Positions 10,916 through 22,814 of a stretch of DNA of 64,000 nucleotides are shown one piece after another (position 1 is the first letter of the stretch; each line of letters opens with the position of its first letter). The stretch is from Isoetes taiwanensis (Eukaryota > Streptophyta > Lycopodiopsida > Isoetales > Isoetaceae): contig JAJEKV010000020.1 in the NCBI GenBank assembly GCA_021234155.1, positions 692,938 through 756,937 of the forward strand, read 5' to 3'. The notes below the pieces were generated by a model, which saw only the letters and a list, made by a program, of their open reading frames with translations, did not search any database and had not been told where the DNA came from. The position numbers and the translations under genes were made by a program.

Positions 10916-13498
10916 TGTAATGTAATGTAATATTATTATCACGCCCACTTTGGACCTTGAAAGGCCATGGAGCGGCAAATACACAATATTCATAGTTTCA
11001 CTAGTGAACGGTGTGCTTCTACAGCTTTAAAATAGTGACCAAGCAGCATAGGGTCCTTATCAAGTAATGTCAGAAAATCATTAGCCTGTATACAGAACCT
11101 GTTTCTAATCTCTTCATAAGCTGAACAATGTAAAAACACATGGGCTTCATCTTCGATCAACTTTTGTTCACACACCAAGCAGTGCCTCTCTTCTTTTGGA
11201 ACATTGTACCATCCGGCCTGCTTCCACATGCACCTATGGGGAGCTTGTCCGTATTTTGCTATGGACTGCTTCAAGAATCTCGGAATTTGTGCTTTCAAGT
11301 ACGTTTGTTCCGAATAGACCAACAACGGGTTTACTTCCGAAATGTATGTGAGCATGCGTGATCCTTTGGTTGCCCATAATTTTTCCACAACACGTGTCTG
11401 TAGTAGATCTCGGGCCCCAAGCTCAGTGTCCGGCCAATGTTGCATACTTATTTTCCAACATTCAACCCATTTTAGCAAATTTTGATACCATCCTGAAGAA
11501 GTAGATTGCGACATAGCTATCTTGGATAGGCGCCATCCGTCAGCCGGGCGAACTCGCTGACAAAGTTTATTGCCCGATAGAGAGCTTCGCTTCCAAAGGA
11601 AGCATGCCTCGCTAGTAGTATAATTGCAAATGGAATCATTGCTTAACCCCCAATTCCTCACGGAGAAATACTTTCAACACTATTTCAATCTGCGACCAGT
11701 GATGTGCTGAGATGCAAGGCCCCCATATAGGTGACCCATATAGGATAACGCTTTGCACTAATGTTTTGAATAAGATTTTCTTTAGCCCCCAGTCATTGAG
11801 AGAAGCTTTATGACATCTAGTTAACATACCGTATAAAAAGTCGCTTTGCCACCGCCATCCGCTTTTCTCGACACATTCTTTCCGTGAATATTTAGATGAA
11901 AACTCTAACCCTAGATATTTGTAACAATCCACTATTTCCAAAATATCACCTTTATACCTGAATACAGGCCTGTGAGTAGTCCCAAAGATCATCACTTTAG
12001 ATTTGGCTAAATTGACTTTCATGTGTCTAGCATCACAGAAAGCAGCTAGATTATCAAGGTGAGACTGCAAACCCTCTGGTTTATCTGCTAACAAAACCAC
12101 ATCGTCAGCGTACAAGAGTAATTGAATAAGACAATCACCCATGCAGGTGCCTGCTAAGCCTCTATGACTCAACCATTCCTCCAGCTCATCTATATAAAGA
12201 CCAAATAAAGTAGGGGATAATGGGCACCCCTGCCGAACACCTATTGTGCTTTGGACCTCTGCAGCAAAATCAACAGACAACCTTACTATTACCTCTGAAT
12301 ATAGCTTAGCAATAGCTCCTCTAATTGCTTGCGGTACTCCAAGTTGTTCCATTCTCGCCCCCCCATCCTTCCGGGATCAGATCAAATGCTTTTGTGAAGT
12401 CTATAAATGCCACAAACAGAGCTTGCCTAGGACCTTTAGCTTTTTCGATTAACACTCGCAGACTGAGCACATGATCAAGGGTACAATGATGTTTCCTGAA
12501 ACCTGCTTGGCCTACAACCCTTTTCTCATTTTCATCAGCCCAACAACTTAATTTTCTCTCCAACAGACTTCCCAACAGCTTTGCGAACATACTACCTATT
12601 AAGATTGTCCTGTAATTATGCACAATGTTCTTATCTCCAGCTTTATGGATCGGCAAAAACTCTATTCTCCTTCCAATCCCTCCGAGGCAACCCTTGCCTA
12701 ACAAAGATGGTTTAGTAATCTAGTGGCGATCTCCATGGACTTATTCCCACTCCATTTTAGTAGTTCTACAAATCGGACCCTTCAGATCTGCGGCCTTTCC
12801 ATTAGACATTTCATCCAATGTGTTTTTAACATCATTAACTGTGAAAATGTCATGGTCTACATCCTCTGATTGCATGGGCTCTACATTGGGTACCGAATAA
12901 ATTTCCCTAACCATATGCAGCAACTCCCTTGGATCTAAGTTTGTATGTGTTTGCTTGCTTGAGATTTTCTTCCAAAATGTCTTAGGATGCTCGCAGAACC
13001 AGTTCCTGAGATTTTCCTGCCTTCTCTAGAAGTAACTTCTTTTCTTCTTCCTTATAAGAGCTTTGTACCACTTTGGCTTGCGCAAACAACCAGCAGGTAG
13101 CTTTGCTCTAGCCAAATGGCAATCCATATCCCACCAACCATTATATCCAGGCTTTCTTTGTCTTGTACATCCAAATGTACTCATGGCTGCTGTATGCAAT
13201 ACAGTTGAAAATTGGACTGCATCTTTTTCTACAATCCCTGACCATGTGACGTCTGGTAACAAACCCTCAAGACAATTCTTATATTGGTCTCTCTTCCTGT
13301 GATCTAGCTTCAGCTTGGGCACAAACTTGGCCTCTTTTCTTGAAAGAAACAAAACCTGCCAATTCAAAATACAATGGCGCATGATCAGACTCAGGCAGCT
13401 TGTTTGCCACATGAAAACTCCATACCGAGTTTTGCTTATTAGCTAGCAGATAATCAACTGTGCTTGAGCCCAAATGACTATAGCATGTGTTTTTGCAT
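10916..13498 (-). mobile_element. LINE, minus strand, inside a WD40-gene intron
   Basis: A non-LTR retrotransposon lies antisense to the WD40 gene fragment. Read on the minus strand, it has the end of an apurinic-type endonuclease domain (STVDYLLA, then ESDHAPLYFEL), a reverse transcriptase, and a C-terminal Cys-His segment (CLVCEQKLIEDEAHVFLHC). The RT carries FIDFTKAFD, GVRQGCPLSP and the catalytic LLYADDVVLLA. Its 3' end at about 10,916 carries a short TTACA-type repeat in place of poly-A. It is 5'-truncated in the endonuclease and stops a few bases before the splice acceptor at 13,500. The frame is interrupted at several points. Confidence 0.85.
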
Positions 13499-13524
13499 GA
13501 GTCCGGGACATATGTGCTAGACAT
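10990..13524 (-). pseudogene. LINE ORF2 remains (EN, RT, Cys-His)
   Basis: Open stretches from upstream to downstream are: endonuclease 13,524-13,279; linker 13,412-13,026 and 12,923-12,741; RT fingers and palm 12,704-12,321; RT palm with YADD 12,352-11,636; thumb and C-terminal Cys-His region 11,661-10,990. Adjacent stretches lie in different frames, so at least four frameshifts separate them. The YADD aspartates are intact. The protein would nick target DNA and copy the element's RNA at the nick. The frame breaks make it non-autonomous now. Confidence 0.8.
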
Positions 13525-13724
13525 ACACCCTTATGCTCCAAGGATAGCCATGTGTGCTGGCTATGATGGACGAGTTATTATTGGGGATGTAAGTCTATCA
13601 GCTTTGCTTGGGAATAATATACAAACTTTTACTAACGTATTTTACGTTGCCAGATCTGGGGAGGTTGTCTTATCTTCATATATGATACTGGCGATTTTAA
13701 TCTTGTTCATGGGAACTTTTCCTC

Positions 13725-14880
13725 GTGAGCAACATTGGTCTTCACTTCCATTGCTTTGCATTTGTGTCATGCATGGTAGTTATTTTCTTATGTTACTTAT
13801 TATCCAATGCTTCGGTTATTTGCAATGCTAATTCATTTTTCCTCATCTTATGAATTGAAAGCTTTTTCATGAAAACAGAAATGGAGGTAATTGAGTAGGG
13901 ATAAAATAATGGCCAACTTATTTCTTAGGACTCCAGCCACATGATGGACATGCGTACGTCATATTTGCATAAGCTACCTACTTTCTATTCGCAAGTATTA
14001 CACCTTTACTTATAGATATAATGGCTACTTCAGCCCCATATTGCTAGACAATACATAAATTTGCAGTGACAATGTACAGATATTTTAAGCTTGCCTTTCA
14101 TATTATTTTTGCTAAAAATACCTCTTCCTCTAACAACACATGATTCAGAGATCACAAGATAGATTGCTACAGACCTGGCATTAAGAAAACGACACCCTAT
14201 ATTCATAGTATTTACATGGCTTCACACAATCCAAAAAACACCTAGCACAAAACAGCAAAACAAAAACTATGAAAATATAATTCTCTGGGCATCGAAGGGC
14301 AACCCCTCGTGCGCAGCACCTTGTTTCTTGTTGCTTGTATAGTTCTTGGTTCGCCTTGTAGGTTTATCAGTTTGGGTTTGGTGGATGCCTCCCCCTTGAA
14401 AAATGAAAGCTAATTATCATGTCATAATGTTTGTGCAATTATCTATGGTTGAATGGTTTAGCCTATGGTTGATCAATCTATGGTTTAACCTAACTCTAAC
14501 TATGTGCATTCTCTTGGAACTGCTTATCTTGCATTATCTCGATTCAATGGAAGAGTGCCAGGTTCAAAATACTGGAAAGGAAAGTTTCCTACTGTGTAAT
14601 CGGTGGGTACTATAAACACAAGAAGAAGCTGATTGATTCTATTTGAGGTTCAGTACAACGCTGTCAGATTGTGCAGGTTTGGGCTTTCGGGAGATTGGTT
14701 AACCTAAATATTGTGAAAATAAATTGGTTGTGCATTTGGTTCGAATAAGAATAAATATTGAAGTCATTGCTTCCTGGATAGTAACCATTGAATATACATT
14801 GTTAAATGTCTAATGAGCTTTTGCTAGAACATTTTACTTGATACAAAAGCATAATGTATTTTGTCAAGCTAACTTTCATT
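13725..14880. other. No gene identified
   Basis: AT-rich, with no further WD40 exons that I can recognise. It may include the LTR of the Copia fossil just downstream, but I cannot place its left end. A 31-bp word near 14,296-14,326 (agggcaacccctcgtgc...) recurs at 47,262-47,292. Confidence 0.4.
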
Positions 14881-15520
14881 TGGTATCAGAGCCATATCTA
14901 CTAGGTTTGGAGCCTCATTATTGAGTGCTATAAATGAATTCAGAGGAGGATCTGGATTTCAGATATGGAAAGAAAAAATGAAACGTGTGTTGGTGGCAAA
15001 AGAACTATGGGACATTGTTGAAAACACAGGTGAAAGGATTGGAACGAGTTCCTTCACTGTTGTCAATATGGGAGCTGCAAGTGCAGAGCAGGAAGGAGCT
15101 ACCTCTGCAAGTAGTGGTACAACAGGGACACCAAGCAGTGGTAAGTCTGTAACAAGTGTAGGGGGAAGCAAGTCAGAAGTTGAAAAAATATCGTGAAGCA
15201 GAAGGTATAATCACTAGTAAAGTTGGTCCTACCATTTTGCTTACATTTAAGAACAAAATACCAAGAGAAATATGCCAGTACTTGTTGGAGCATTTTGAGA
15301 AGAAAATATCTTCTCAAATTGATGTGTTGGAAAGGAAACTCAAGTTTCGTGAGAAAGATGATGTGGATGTGTTTTTTAAAAAAATCGATACCATAGTTTC
15401 CATTCTAGAAGGAGCAGGTGCTATAATGACACCTCAGCATAGTTTATTATGCCTACTCCATCATTTGCAAGAGCCAAGCTGCCAGCATAAGGTTCTTGGC
15501 CACTTGAAGATATAACCTTT
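14881..15520 (+). mobile_element. Ty1/copia fossil: primer site and gag part
   Basis: A primer-binding site complementary to initiator tRNA-Met (tggtatcagagcc, 14,881-14,893) is followed by Copia-type gag. Recognisable words are FQIWKEKMKRVLVAKELWDIV and, further on, EKKISSQIDVLERKL and FFKKIDTIVSIL, which are typical of the UBN2-type capsid region. There is no protease, integrase, RT or downstream LTR, and the gag itself is broken. The upstream LTR should end at 14,880, but its start was not found. Confidence 0.75.
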
Positions 15521-17844
15521 GCAAGAAGAATTTTGCATGCCACTAGAATGTTGAATACTGTGTGTTGCAAGTAAAAATATTCTAAGTAGCCTTGCCACTG
15601 AACATGGAATAATCTGAAGTCTGGTAAAGAACATGTATTGATTTTCTTTCTGTTTTTAGATCTTTCCAAAGCTTAACTTCTTACATTTTTTTGATGAAAT
15701 GCTTGTTAAGCTAAGCAAGAAGAAGTAAGAATAGATGTTCTCTTATTGCTAAAAGAATACCACGAAGAAGTAACTCATTGGCAAATTCAAAATGCACCAA
15801 AACAAGGATGAAGAAATAAAAATCAATTCGATACTACATCACGCAACTAAACCACGTTTTTTTTTGAATTAGAATCGCTAATGCTCCACTACCTGATATA
15901 TACTTGTCGATTAAAATATTCGCTTAATCTCAACTAACATCCTTGTTAGTGTGCAACATGTTGCAACAAGACTGAGAATTCGCTTTCCAAGATTAATATG
16001 AAGGTCCACATGGTAACAATATGGTTGAAATACCAAGCTCCTGGAAAGATGGAAAAACTACCTTTCTGATTATAGAAAGCTATGGGGTTTATCTTTATAT
16101 CCATCTCAGTTCAAAAGAACTAGTGCGCATTAAAATCAGTTTCCATATTTTCCACATTTGGAAGATCCTGTAATAGTTCCAATGGCCTTGTGGAAGAAGT
16201 TATAATCATTCTTAAATGAAGATTTTTGAAACTATCTACCACCCCTCCTTAAGTTCATAGACCATCCTTAAGTTCATCTTTCCTCAACTGCTACTTATAG
16301 ATAGAAAGCTCCTTTGTCCAATATAAGATAATACGGATCTGATAGCTCCATTCTGATCTGACCTTAGTGTTTCCAACAAGGCTAAATGTTACACTTGCAG
16401 CTACTTGGAATTTCTCTACTATCATGGCTCTTGTTGCCTGTCTCAATGACAGTGAAAGTGCAGTAAGATATAACCTCCAGATAATGTGTTGTTCCAATAA
16501 CTGCCATTCAACACATAAACTGAAATCAGTCAATGGCAAACCTGCTAAAGAATAGAAGAGGCATCGGTTCACCTGCATTCACACAATAATCCAGGCATTG
16601 AGCTTCTTTGCATTTGCAGCCCATTATCTAACCGTGAGTCTGTTGTCTTTTAGTGATTCAATGATGCACCGTACAGTATTGACCACTACCACTATTGTCT
16701 TAAGGTTCCCAAGAAAAATTGATATGCTGCTAAACCACAATTGAATCTCATTGCGTTCTTATTCTGGAAGCAAGAATAACCATCCTAAACTGATTAATAA
16801 AACATATAAAATGATAGAAGTAAAAAAAATAGAGGTACCAGATCATGCGTACATAGCATAGAGAGAAAATTAGAGAGCAACAAAGAGAAATCAACGAACC
16901 CATTTTACGGGTGCGTATGGAAAATATGGAGGTCGCTCTTCCGCCATAGCCAACTAATCGCTCCACATCAATCCATAGTTCGCATCCGTAAAGTCGAGAA
17001 TTAAATGAGATTCTCGCAGTATTGACCTAGAAAATGGTAATGCGTGATTAACCCGTTATAAGAGTCTTTAATATATAGAGATAATATAGACACCTATGAG
17101 CAAACATAAATCCAATTGTTCTTTGAGGGTCCCGCTTGTAGAAGCTTTCAAAATTTGTCCCCAACCGTAATGAGAGTATGTAATGCTTATTGCAATGACA
17201 AATGCAAGAAACACATCCTTAACTCCTTAGGACAACCGGAAAGAGTGACCCTTGAAGCGTTTCGAGCCTCATGGTGATTTTCGCCCAGTTCCTCTTGAAA
17301 AAAAGGAGTAAACATAATGGAATAAACCCGCATTACTACCGTGTAGCTTCATAGCCTGGACCGGAAGGACGAGAAAGTTCTTAATACTCTATGCCTAAAT
17401 ACACAGTTTTCATGCACTCTACAAAAAAGCACAATCTTCAAAGTCCCCTGTAAATGAGCGAGGAAGAAACAGGAACGAAACAAGGCTTTTTGAAAAAACA
17501 AGAGCTTATTTTCCAGGATTTTTTTTTTTTTTTTCCTAGCCATAGATTCAGAAAATAACAAATCTAATGGGGCAGGCAACGTGGACAAGCTAGACTTACA
17601 GGGATTGTTGTAAAGGGGTTAGGCAAGCCTGCTAAATATAAAGATACCTTGCACAATCATGAGTATCAAAAAATCTCAAATTAGGTCTGAAGAATGTTGT
17701 AATTATATGTTCTGGATTATTTCTATCAATCCTCTGTAACTGAAACAGATCTTCACGTACTCAAGTTGTAATTATAGCAGTGGGAGCCATAATTGGTATG
17801 CCAAGCTACTGATGTGAATACTAAAATCTTATTGTTGACACTTG
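15521..17844. other. No gene identified
   Basis: AT-rich sequence. A 95-residue open frame on the minus strand (16,291-16,578) and others resemble nothing I know. There is a poly-T run at 17,520-17,534. Confidence 0.4.
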
Positions 17845-18033
17845 GTCAAACCAGCTATATTGTATGGCATGAAAGTTTGGGCACCTGATCTCAAGGAAGA
17901 CAAGTGTACCTGGGCTCCAAATACTGAGAGGCTATTTTATTTTCATAGACTACGGTCTTTTGCTGAGGCGCAAAAAGCCCGACAACAGCTCTTTTACATG
18001 GCAGTCAAGTCATCCAAAGCTTTGGTTCAGTGA
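17845..18033 (+). mobile_element. LINE fragment, RT C-terminal part
   Basis: The frame reads KPAILYGMKVWAPDL. This corresponds to the post-palm segment LVQSVILYGSPIWGPC in the LINE at 10,916-13,498. Only about 60 residues are present, with no RT core. It is a short relic in the plus orientation. Confidence 0.55.
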
Positions 18034-18119
18034 GGCAAAAATAATAGGTTTTTATGAACTGTTAACTTTTTCATCTAGTTTGCTGGCTTTCCCCCAATTA
18101 GGTGACAACATCTAGTATG

Positions 18120-20363
18120 CAACCCCTCATAATCATGTCCTCAATAGTGTGCGAGAGCTTTATCCACCTTGCCTGGATTATCAAGACCATCTATAAGACA
18201 ACTGTAAGTGACAACATTCTTTTCATAATCATAGGCTCAAAGACATTGTAAGCCTCATCTAGTTTGTTCGCTTTGCGAAATCCATCCATAAGAGAATTGT
18301 AGGTGACATCTATCAACCCTTCATAGTCATGTCCTCAAAAAGAGCACGGTAGGCTCCATCTAGATTTTTGGCTTTGCAGAGTTTAGGTATGAGACAACTG
18401 TAGGTGACAGTGCAACACTTGGTATACAGCCACTCGTAACCATGTCCACAAAAAGAGCACGAGCATTATCCACCTCGCCTGCTTTACAAAGACCAGTTAT
18501 AATACAATTGCAATTGCAGGTGACAACATTTGGAAGACATCTCCTTATAATCATATCGTCAAAGATGTTGTAGGCTTCATCTAGTTTTTGGCTTTGCAGA
18601 GTCCATCGTATGAGACAGTTGTAAGTGATCCCGTATACATCCCGTAAAGATCATGTCTTAAAGAGCATGCTTTACAAAGACCATCTACAAGGCAACTGTA
18701 AGTGACAACATCTGGAAGACATTTTTTATAATCATATGCTCAATCAAACACATTGTAGGCCTCATCTAGCTTATTCGCTTGCGAAATCCATCCATAAGAG
18801 AATTGTAGGTGACAACATCTGGCATGCAGCCCTTCATAATCATGTCCTCAAAAAGGACGTGAGCTTTATCCGCCTTGCCTGCTTTACAAAGACCATCTAC
18901 AAGACAACTATAAGTAACAACATCTGGCATGCAACCCTTCATACTCATGTCCTCAAAAAGAGCATGAGCTTTATCCATCTTGCCTGCCTTACAAAGACCA
19001 TCTATAAGACAATTGTAAGTGACAACATTTGGAAAACATCTTTTCATAATCATATGCTCAAAAACATCGTACGCCTCATCTAGTTTGTTCCCTTTGCAAA
19101 ATCCATCTATAAGAGAATTGTGTGTGACAACGTCTGGCATGCAGCCCTTCATAATCATGTCCTCAAAAAGAGCATGAGCTTTATCCATCTTGCCTGCCTT
19201 ACAAAGACCATCTAATAGACACCTGTAAGTGACAACATTTGGAAAATAATCATATGCTCAAAAACATTGTACGCCTCATCTAGTTTGTTCCCTTTGCAAA
19301 ATCCATCTATAAGAGAACTGTAGGTGACAACGTCTGGCATGCAGCCCTTCATAATGATGTCCTCAAAAAGAGCATGAGCTTTATCCATCTTGCCTGCCTT
19401 ACAAAGACCATCTATAAGACAATTGTAAGTGACAACATTTGGAAAACATCTTTTCATACTCATATGCTCAAAAACATTGTACGCCTCATCTAGTTTGTTC
19501 CCTTTGCAAAATCCATCTATAAGAGAACTGTAGGTGACAACATTTGGCATGCAGCCCTTCATGATCATGTCCTCAAAAAGAGCATGAGCTTGATCCACCT
19601 TGTCTGCTTTAAAAAGACCATCTAAGAGACAACTATAAGTGACAACATCTGGAAGACAACCTCCCATAATCATATCCTCAAGGACATTGTAGGCCTCATC
19701 TAGTCTTTTAGATTTGCAAGGTCCATCAATAAGAGAGTTGAAAGTGACAACGTCCGGCAGGCAGTCCATTGCACGCATCTCATTAAGAAGAGCACAAGCC
19801 TGATCCATCATTTTTGCTTTTGACAAGCCATTCATGAGAATGTTGTAGGTGATAACATCTGGTTGCAATCCCCGTGCAACCATCGAGTCCAGCAAATAAC
19901 AAGCTTTCTCTAGTTTATTTGTTCGACAAAGTGCATGAATTACTAGATTATAGATTTCCACATCAGTAACATCAGCAAATTTCCCGATTTTGGACATTTC
20001 ATCAGAACACTTCACGGCCTCCTTAAATCTTTTGTATGAATGAATGTTATGGGAAAACCCTTGTGATCCAATCCACTCAAAGAAAATCAATGCAGAATCA
20101 ATCATTTGAGGCTTCATACCTCGCAATGCTTTCGCAACAATCTGGGGCGTTGGAAGTGGCCCCTCATATTGTCTTAATGCCTGTATTAACTGTCTACCAT
20201 GTCTCTGATGCAAAATATCATGCAAAGCATTGTGGGAAATGTTTCTTCTTACCATCGAACCAAATAGAGTCAAATGGATATGGCCCATGGACTTGCAACT
20301 ATGAAGCAGCATCCGGAAAGAGTTTCTACAAAATTGAGCGGATCCACAAATGCCATGGTTCAA
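18120..20363 (-). pseudogene. P-class PPR gene, frameshifted
   Basis: This is a pentatricopeptide repeat protein. The family binds organellar RNA one base per 35-residue repeat. The start at 20,363 opens a frame to 19,212 (383 residues). It begins with a basic, Ser/His-rich leader fit for organelle targeting and a non-PPR segment, then has eight repeats of the form VVTYNCLIDGLCKAG...MKGCMPD. After about 10 bp missing near 19,245 the frame shifts. The array continues in another frame at 19,188-18,766 (about four repeats), shifts again near 18,780 and decays towards 18,120. There is no DYW or E domain. It resembles restorer-of-fertility-like P-class genes. Key residues 5 and last in repeats 2-7 (N-D, N-D, N-D, S-N, S-N, N-D) would predict U-U-U-A-A-U by the published code. 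A truncated product is possible. Confidence 0.85.
18130..19640 (-). repeat. 210-bp tandem array within the PPR gene
   Basis: Two PPR motifs alternate: FCKGNKLDEAYNVFEHM...KRCFPN and LCKAGKMDKAHALFEDM...KGCMPD. The tandem unit is therefore 70 codons, or 210 bp. Adjacent units between about 18,900 and 19,600 are nearly identical in DNA, which points to recent unequal exchange or gene conversion. Copies towards 18,130 are more diverged. Confidence 0.85.
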
Positions 20364-22267
20364 AATAACAAGGTGCTAATGCACCGAGCATGGAGGGTTG
20401 CCTGCTCCCCCTTTGGCTGGATTTGAGGTTTCGATGTTGTTCTTGATTTGCAGGGTAGAGGGTTTTCTTTTTTGATTAAAAAGATACAAAATCTAGGTCA
20501 TCGATAGTCTAGTAGAGCATCTAAGATTCGCAATATCTAGGGAAAAAAAAACAACATATTTTTCAAAATGCAATGAGTCACTCGGATGAAATCTGGAAAT
20601 GGTGGAGCCAAAAATGGAAAGTTTGATAAGTAAAGGCAATAAACTAATTTGATAGCGAGAAGTAGACTTTTAAAACTGCCCAAAATGCTTCAAGCAAGAA
20701 TGTCGCTTGGCCCTTCCCTATGACCTGCATATAATTTTCAGGGGAAACAGTTAAGCATGTTTAAAAAAAAAAAAATCGTAGACAAACTCCTAGGCATGAT
20801 TTCAAGCTAGTTAGCATGTTTTATGATCCAAAACACACTGAATTTTAGCAAGAAAAGGGTCAAAATCAACACACACCTTAAATGAGAATCTCGCTTAGCC
20901 CATCTGCACGCCTGTGTATAGTTTTAGCTTTTTAGACCCCAAATTTGATGAAATAAATTGCAAAAACGAGTTCCTTCGCATGTTTCTTGTTAATTGTGAG
21001 TTCTTGCCATACACCATGCAGCAGCAGTCTATGACTGCCGGATGCTACAAAACTGCCATGCTCATGAGTCCAGTGTTGTTTACGTAGCCGTACACTATGA
21101 TTTTGTATGTATAGTACCTTGGGTGGTGTACAATACGTCTTGTACCTCTAAAGTGTAAAGTAAACAAAAAGTCTTGTACCTCTAAATCATACCCTCATGT
21201 CAATTTTGTGCTCCCCTAATGTTGTTGCTGCTGATAATGAAGCACTAATCATGATAACTGTGTTCTAAATGTTCAAGAAGCTCTAGGATGTCTGCAGTTG
21301 TAACAGTTATCCGGGGGAGGCTTTTGCTACAGTGTGGCACCTTTATAAGGTTTTGTGTTCTCCACATTGGGCATAAATGATTTTTAGTATATGTTAAGGT
21401 GAGCTTCTCAATGGTAGGGTTAGTACTGAAGCAGTTAGTGTGGTTTATGGAGAACCATCTTCACAAGATAGGCATGCCAAATAAAAGATATTGCTTTATG
21501 TTATGCCATTTCAGTGAATGTGTTAATGATCTAGGCAGGATATTTACTCTTTTGCTCAAGGATTATTTTAATGTCGTTTTGTCTTGCAGTTGGCAAAGGC
21601 CGTTGCCCATGTCTCCTGTATAAGGCTTTCCATCAGTGTTTCAAGTAACTTGCAACCTTCCTATCTGATGATGATATAGGTGCCACCAATATGAGTAGAT
21701 CTATGCCCGAATGAAGCTTTGTGAATAAGGAAGAGAATGCAGATGAGGAAGATAGGCAAATGATGCAACATCCATTATTTGCTTCGATTGACTGATATTT
21801 TGCAATTGAAAATTGCCAGATATGCTGCATTACAAGATTCAAAAACATTACTAGTAAGTTCTGCATACAATTCTAGAGTTACAGCATAATCGAGATTTAA
21901 ATTTTAGTCAATAAACAGTTCGAAGATCGTAAAGGGGAAATGTCAACCTTTATGCAGAGTTGTATTCATGCTTAGTTAACTTACAAAATATTGTGCAAAA
22001 GGCGTCGTCCTAAGGCCAGCTAAAGTCAAGAGTTTATGCGAGTTTTTATACTCTCTAATAGCTTGAGCATGTTTTTCTTAAGTATATGGCACTATTGCTT
22101 ACTTTCAAAAGGGACAGAACTTAGAGCTTATGGTTAACCCTGTGCAGCTTCAAAAAATGATGCAAGTACTTAATTGAGGGATGAGCATGAAAATTTGTTA
22201 ACACTTTATTTGATAATATCTGAGTTCAGGAAGGATATATACTCTACTGATTGTACGATATTATGCA
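20364..22267. other. No gene identified
   Basis: This is the region upstream of the PPR gene. It is AT-rich with poly-A runs (20,551; 20,762), and I see no convincing promoter element, protein match or repeat. Confidence 0.4.
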
Positions 22268-22345
22268 GGTCAGGGTAAAGGAAGTGGTGCAAGGATTGAA
22301 GGGCACATCTATTTTACTGATTGGTATTGAGAACATTGTTTTGTT
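22268..22345 (+). pseudogene. Possible shikimate-kinase-like exon fragment
   Basis: After an acceptor (atgcag) the frame reads VRVKEVVQGLKGTSILLIG. This recalls plant shikimate-kinase-like proteins, which have ELKGTSIFLVG just before the nucleotide-binding loop. No P-loop follows, and no other exon was found. The similarity is short and may be chance. Confidence 0.3.
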
Positions 22346-22403
22346 CCAAAACCATTTGTGAATCCGTTTGTAATTCAGTAATATTCTGTTAAATTGGCAC
22401 TAG

Positions 22404-22483
22404 AGAGTCTTATGATTTCAAATACCACGACGGTCGGGTCCTTTGCCTGGATTTTCGTTCACATGAGTTCCTGCTTGCAACAG
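22404..22483 (+). pseudogene. Katanin p80-like WD40 exon, orphan
   Basis: The exon has an AG acceptor at its start and a GT donor at 22,484. It reads YDFKYHDGRVLCLDF, then RSHEFLLATG. Katanin p80 (KTN80/KATNB1) has LxxFKFHEGPIRCIDFHPHEFLLATG at the same place, with an intron after ATG in plants. Katanin p80 targets the microtubule-severing ATPase. The following blade (SADRTVKFWDLE) was not found downstream, so this is an isolated exon. Confidence 0.6.
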
Positions 22484-22601
22484 GTGGTTGTTAAACACCC
22501 ATTTTAAGTAGTTATTTCGTTATCTTCTTATCATTATATCGAAGATAAATTCAATTGTCAAAACTGGATAAGGAAAAGAGAGAGGATGAGACAAGGTGAA
22601 A

Positions 22602-22709
22602 GAAAAGCCACATCTGGGCATCTCCACTAGATATAAACCAGAATGCAATGCTAAAGAAAAGCCACATCTAGGCATCTCCACTAGATATAAACTAGAATAC
22701 AATGCTCCA
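22602..22709. repeat. 54-bp tandem duplication
   Basis: Two adjacent copies (22,602-22,655 and 22,656-22,709) share gaaaagccacatct and catctccactagatataaac. They differ at only a few positions. Confidence 0.85.
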
Positions 22710-22752
22710 GAAAACAATGCTGATACAATAATGCTGAGGAATTAGTGAAACC

Positions 22753-22814
22753 ATTATGGCTAGGATTTAAAAACCTCACCCTTTGGGTTTTCGAGGAAAA
22801 ACCCTGGCCATAAT
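22753..22814 (+). ncRNA. Recurrent 62-nt hairpin motif, copy 3
   Basis: It has the same core as the hairpins at 6,388 and 7,482 (aaaaacc, caccctttgg, gttttcgaggaaaa, accct). The 8-bp outer stem is entirely different in sequence yet still perfectly paired: ATTATGGC / GCCATAAT. The flanks show no other similarity to the foldback element. Confidence 0.45.

Larger units (their letters stand above)
10773..13724 (+). pseudogene. BRWD/PHIP-like WD40 gene fragment, three exons
   Basis: Three exons with GT-AG borders and consistent phase are readable: 10,773-10,843 (TVRVWNVVDGSLVHCLTG), 13,502-13,588 (SGTYVLDIHPYAPRIAM, then CAGYDG) and 13,654-13,724 (IWGGCLIF, then FNLVHGNFS). They match consecutive WD40 blades of plant bromodomain-WD proteins (VWNxxDGSLVHSLTGH, TYVLDVHPFNPRIAMSAGYDG, DIWEG...FKLVDGKFS). 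These proteins are large nuclear chromatin factors. The first intron is enlarged by a LINE inserted in the opposite direction (10,916-13,498). I find neither the N-terminal blades nor the bromodomain in the window. Copy 2 of the first exon (26,238-26,248) is cut off by an LTR. This is probably a dispersed gene fragment. Confidence 0.7.
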
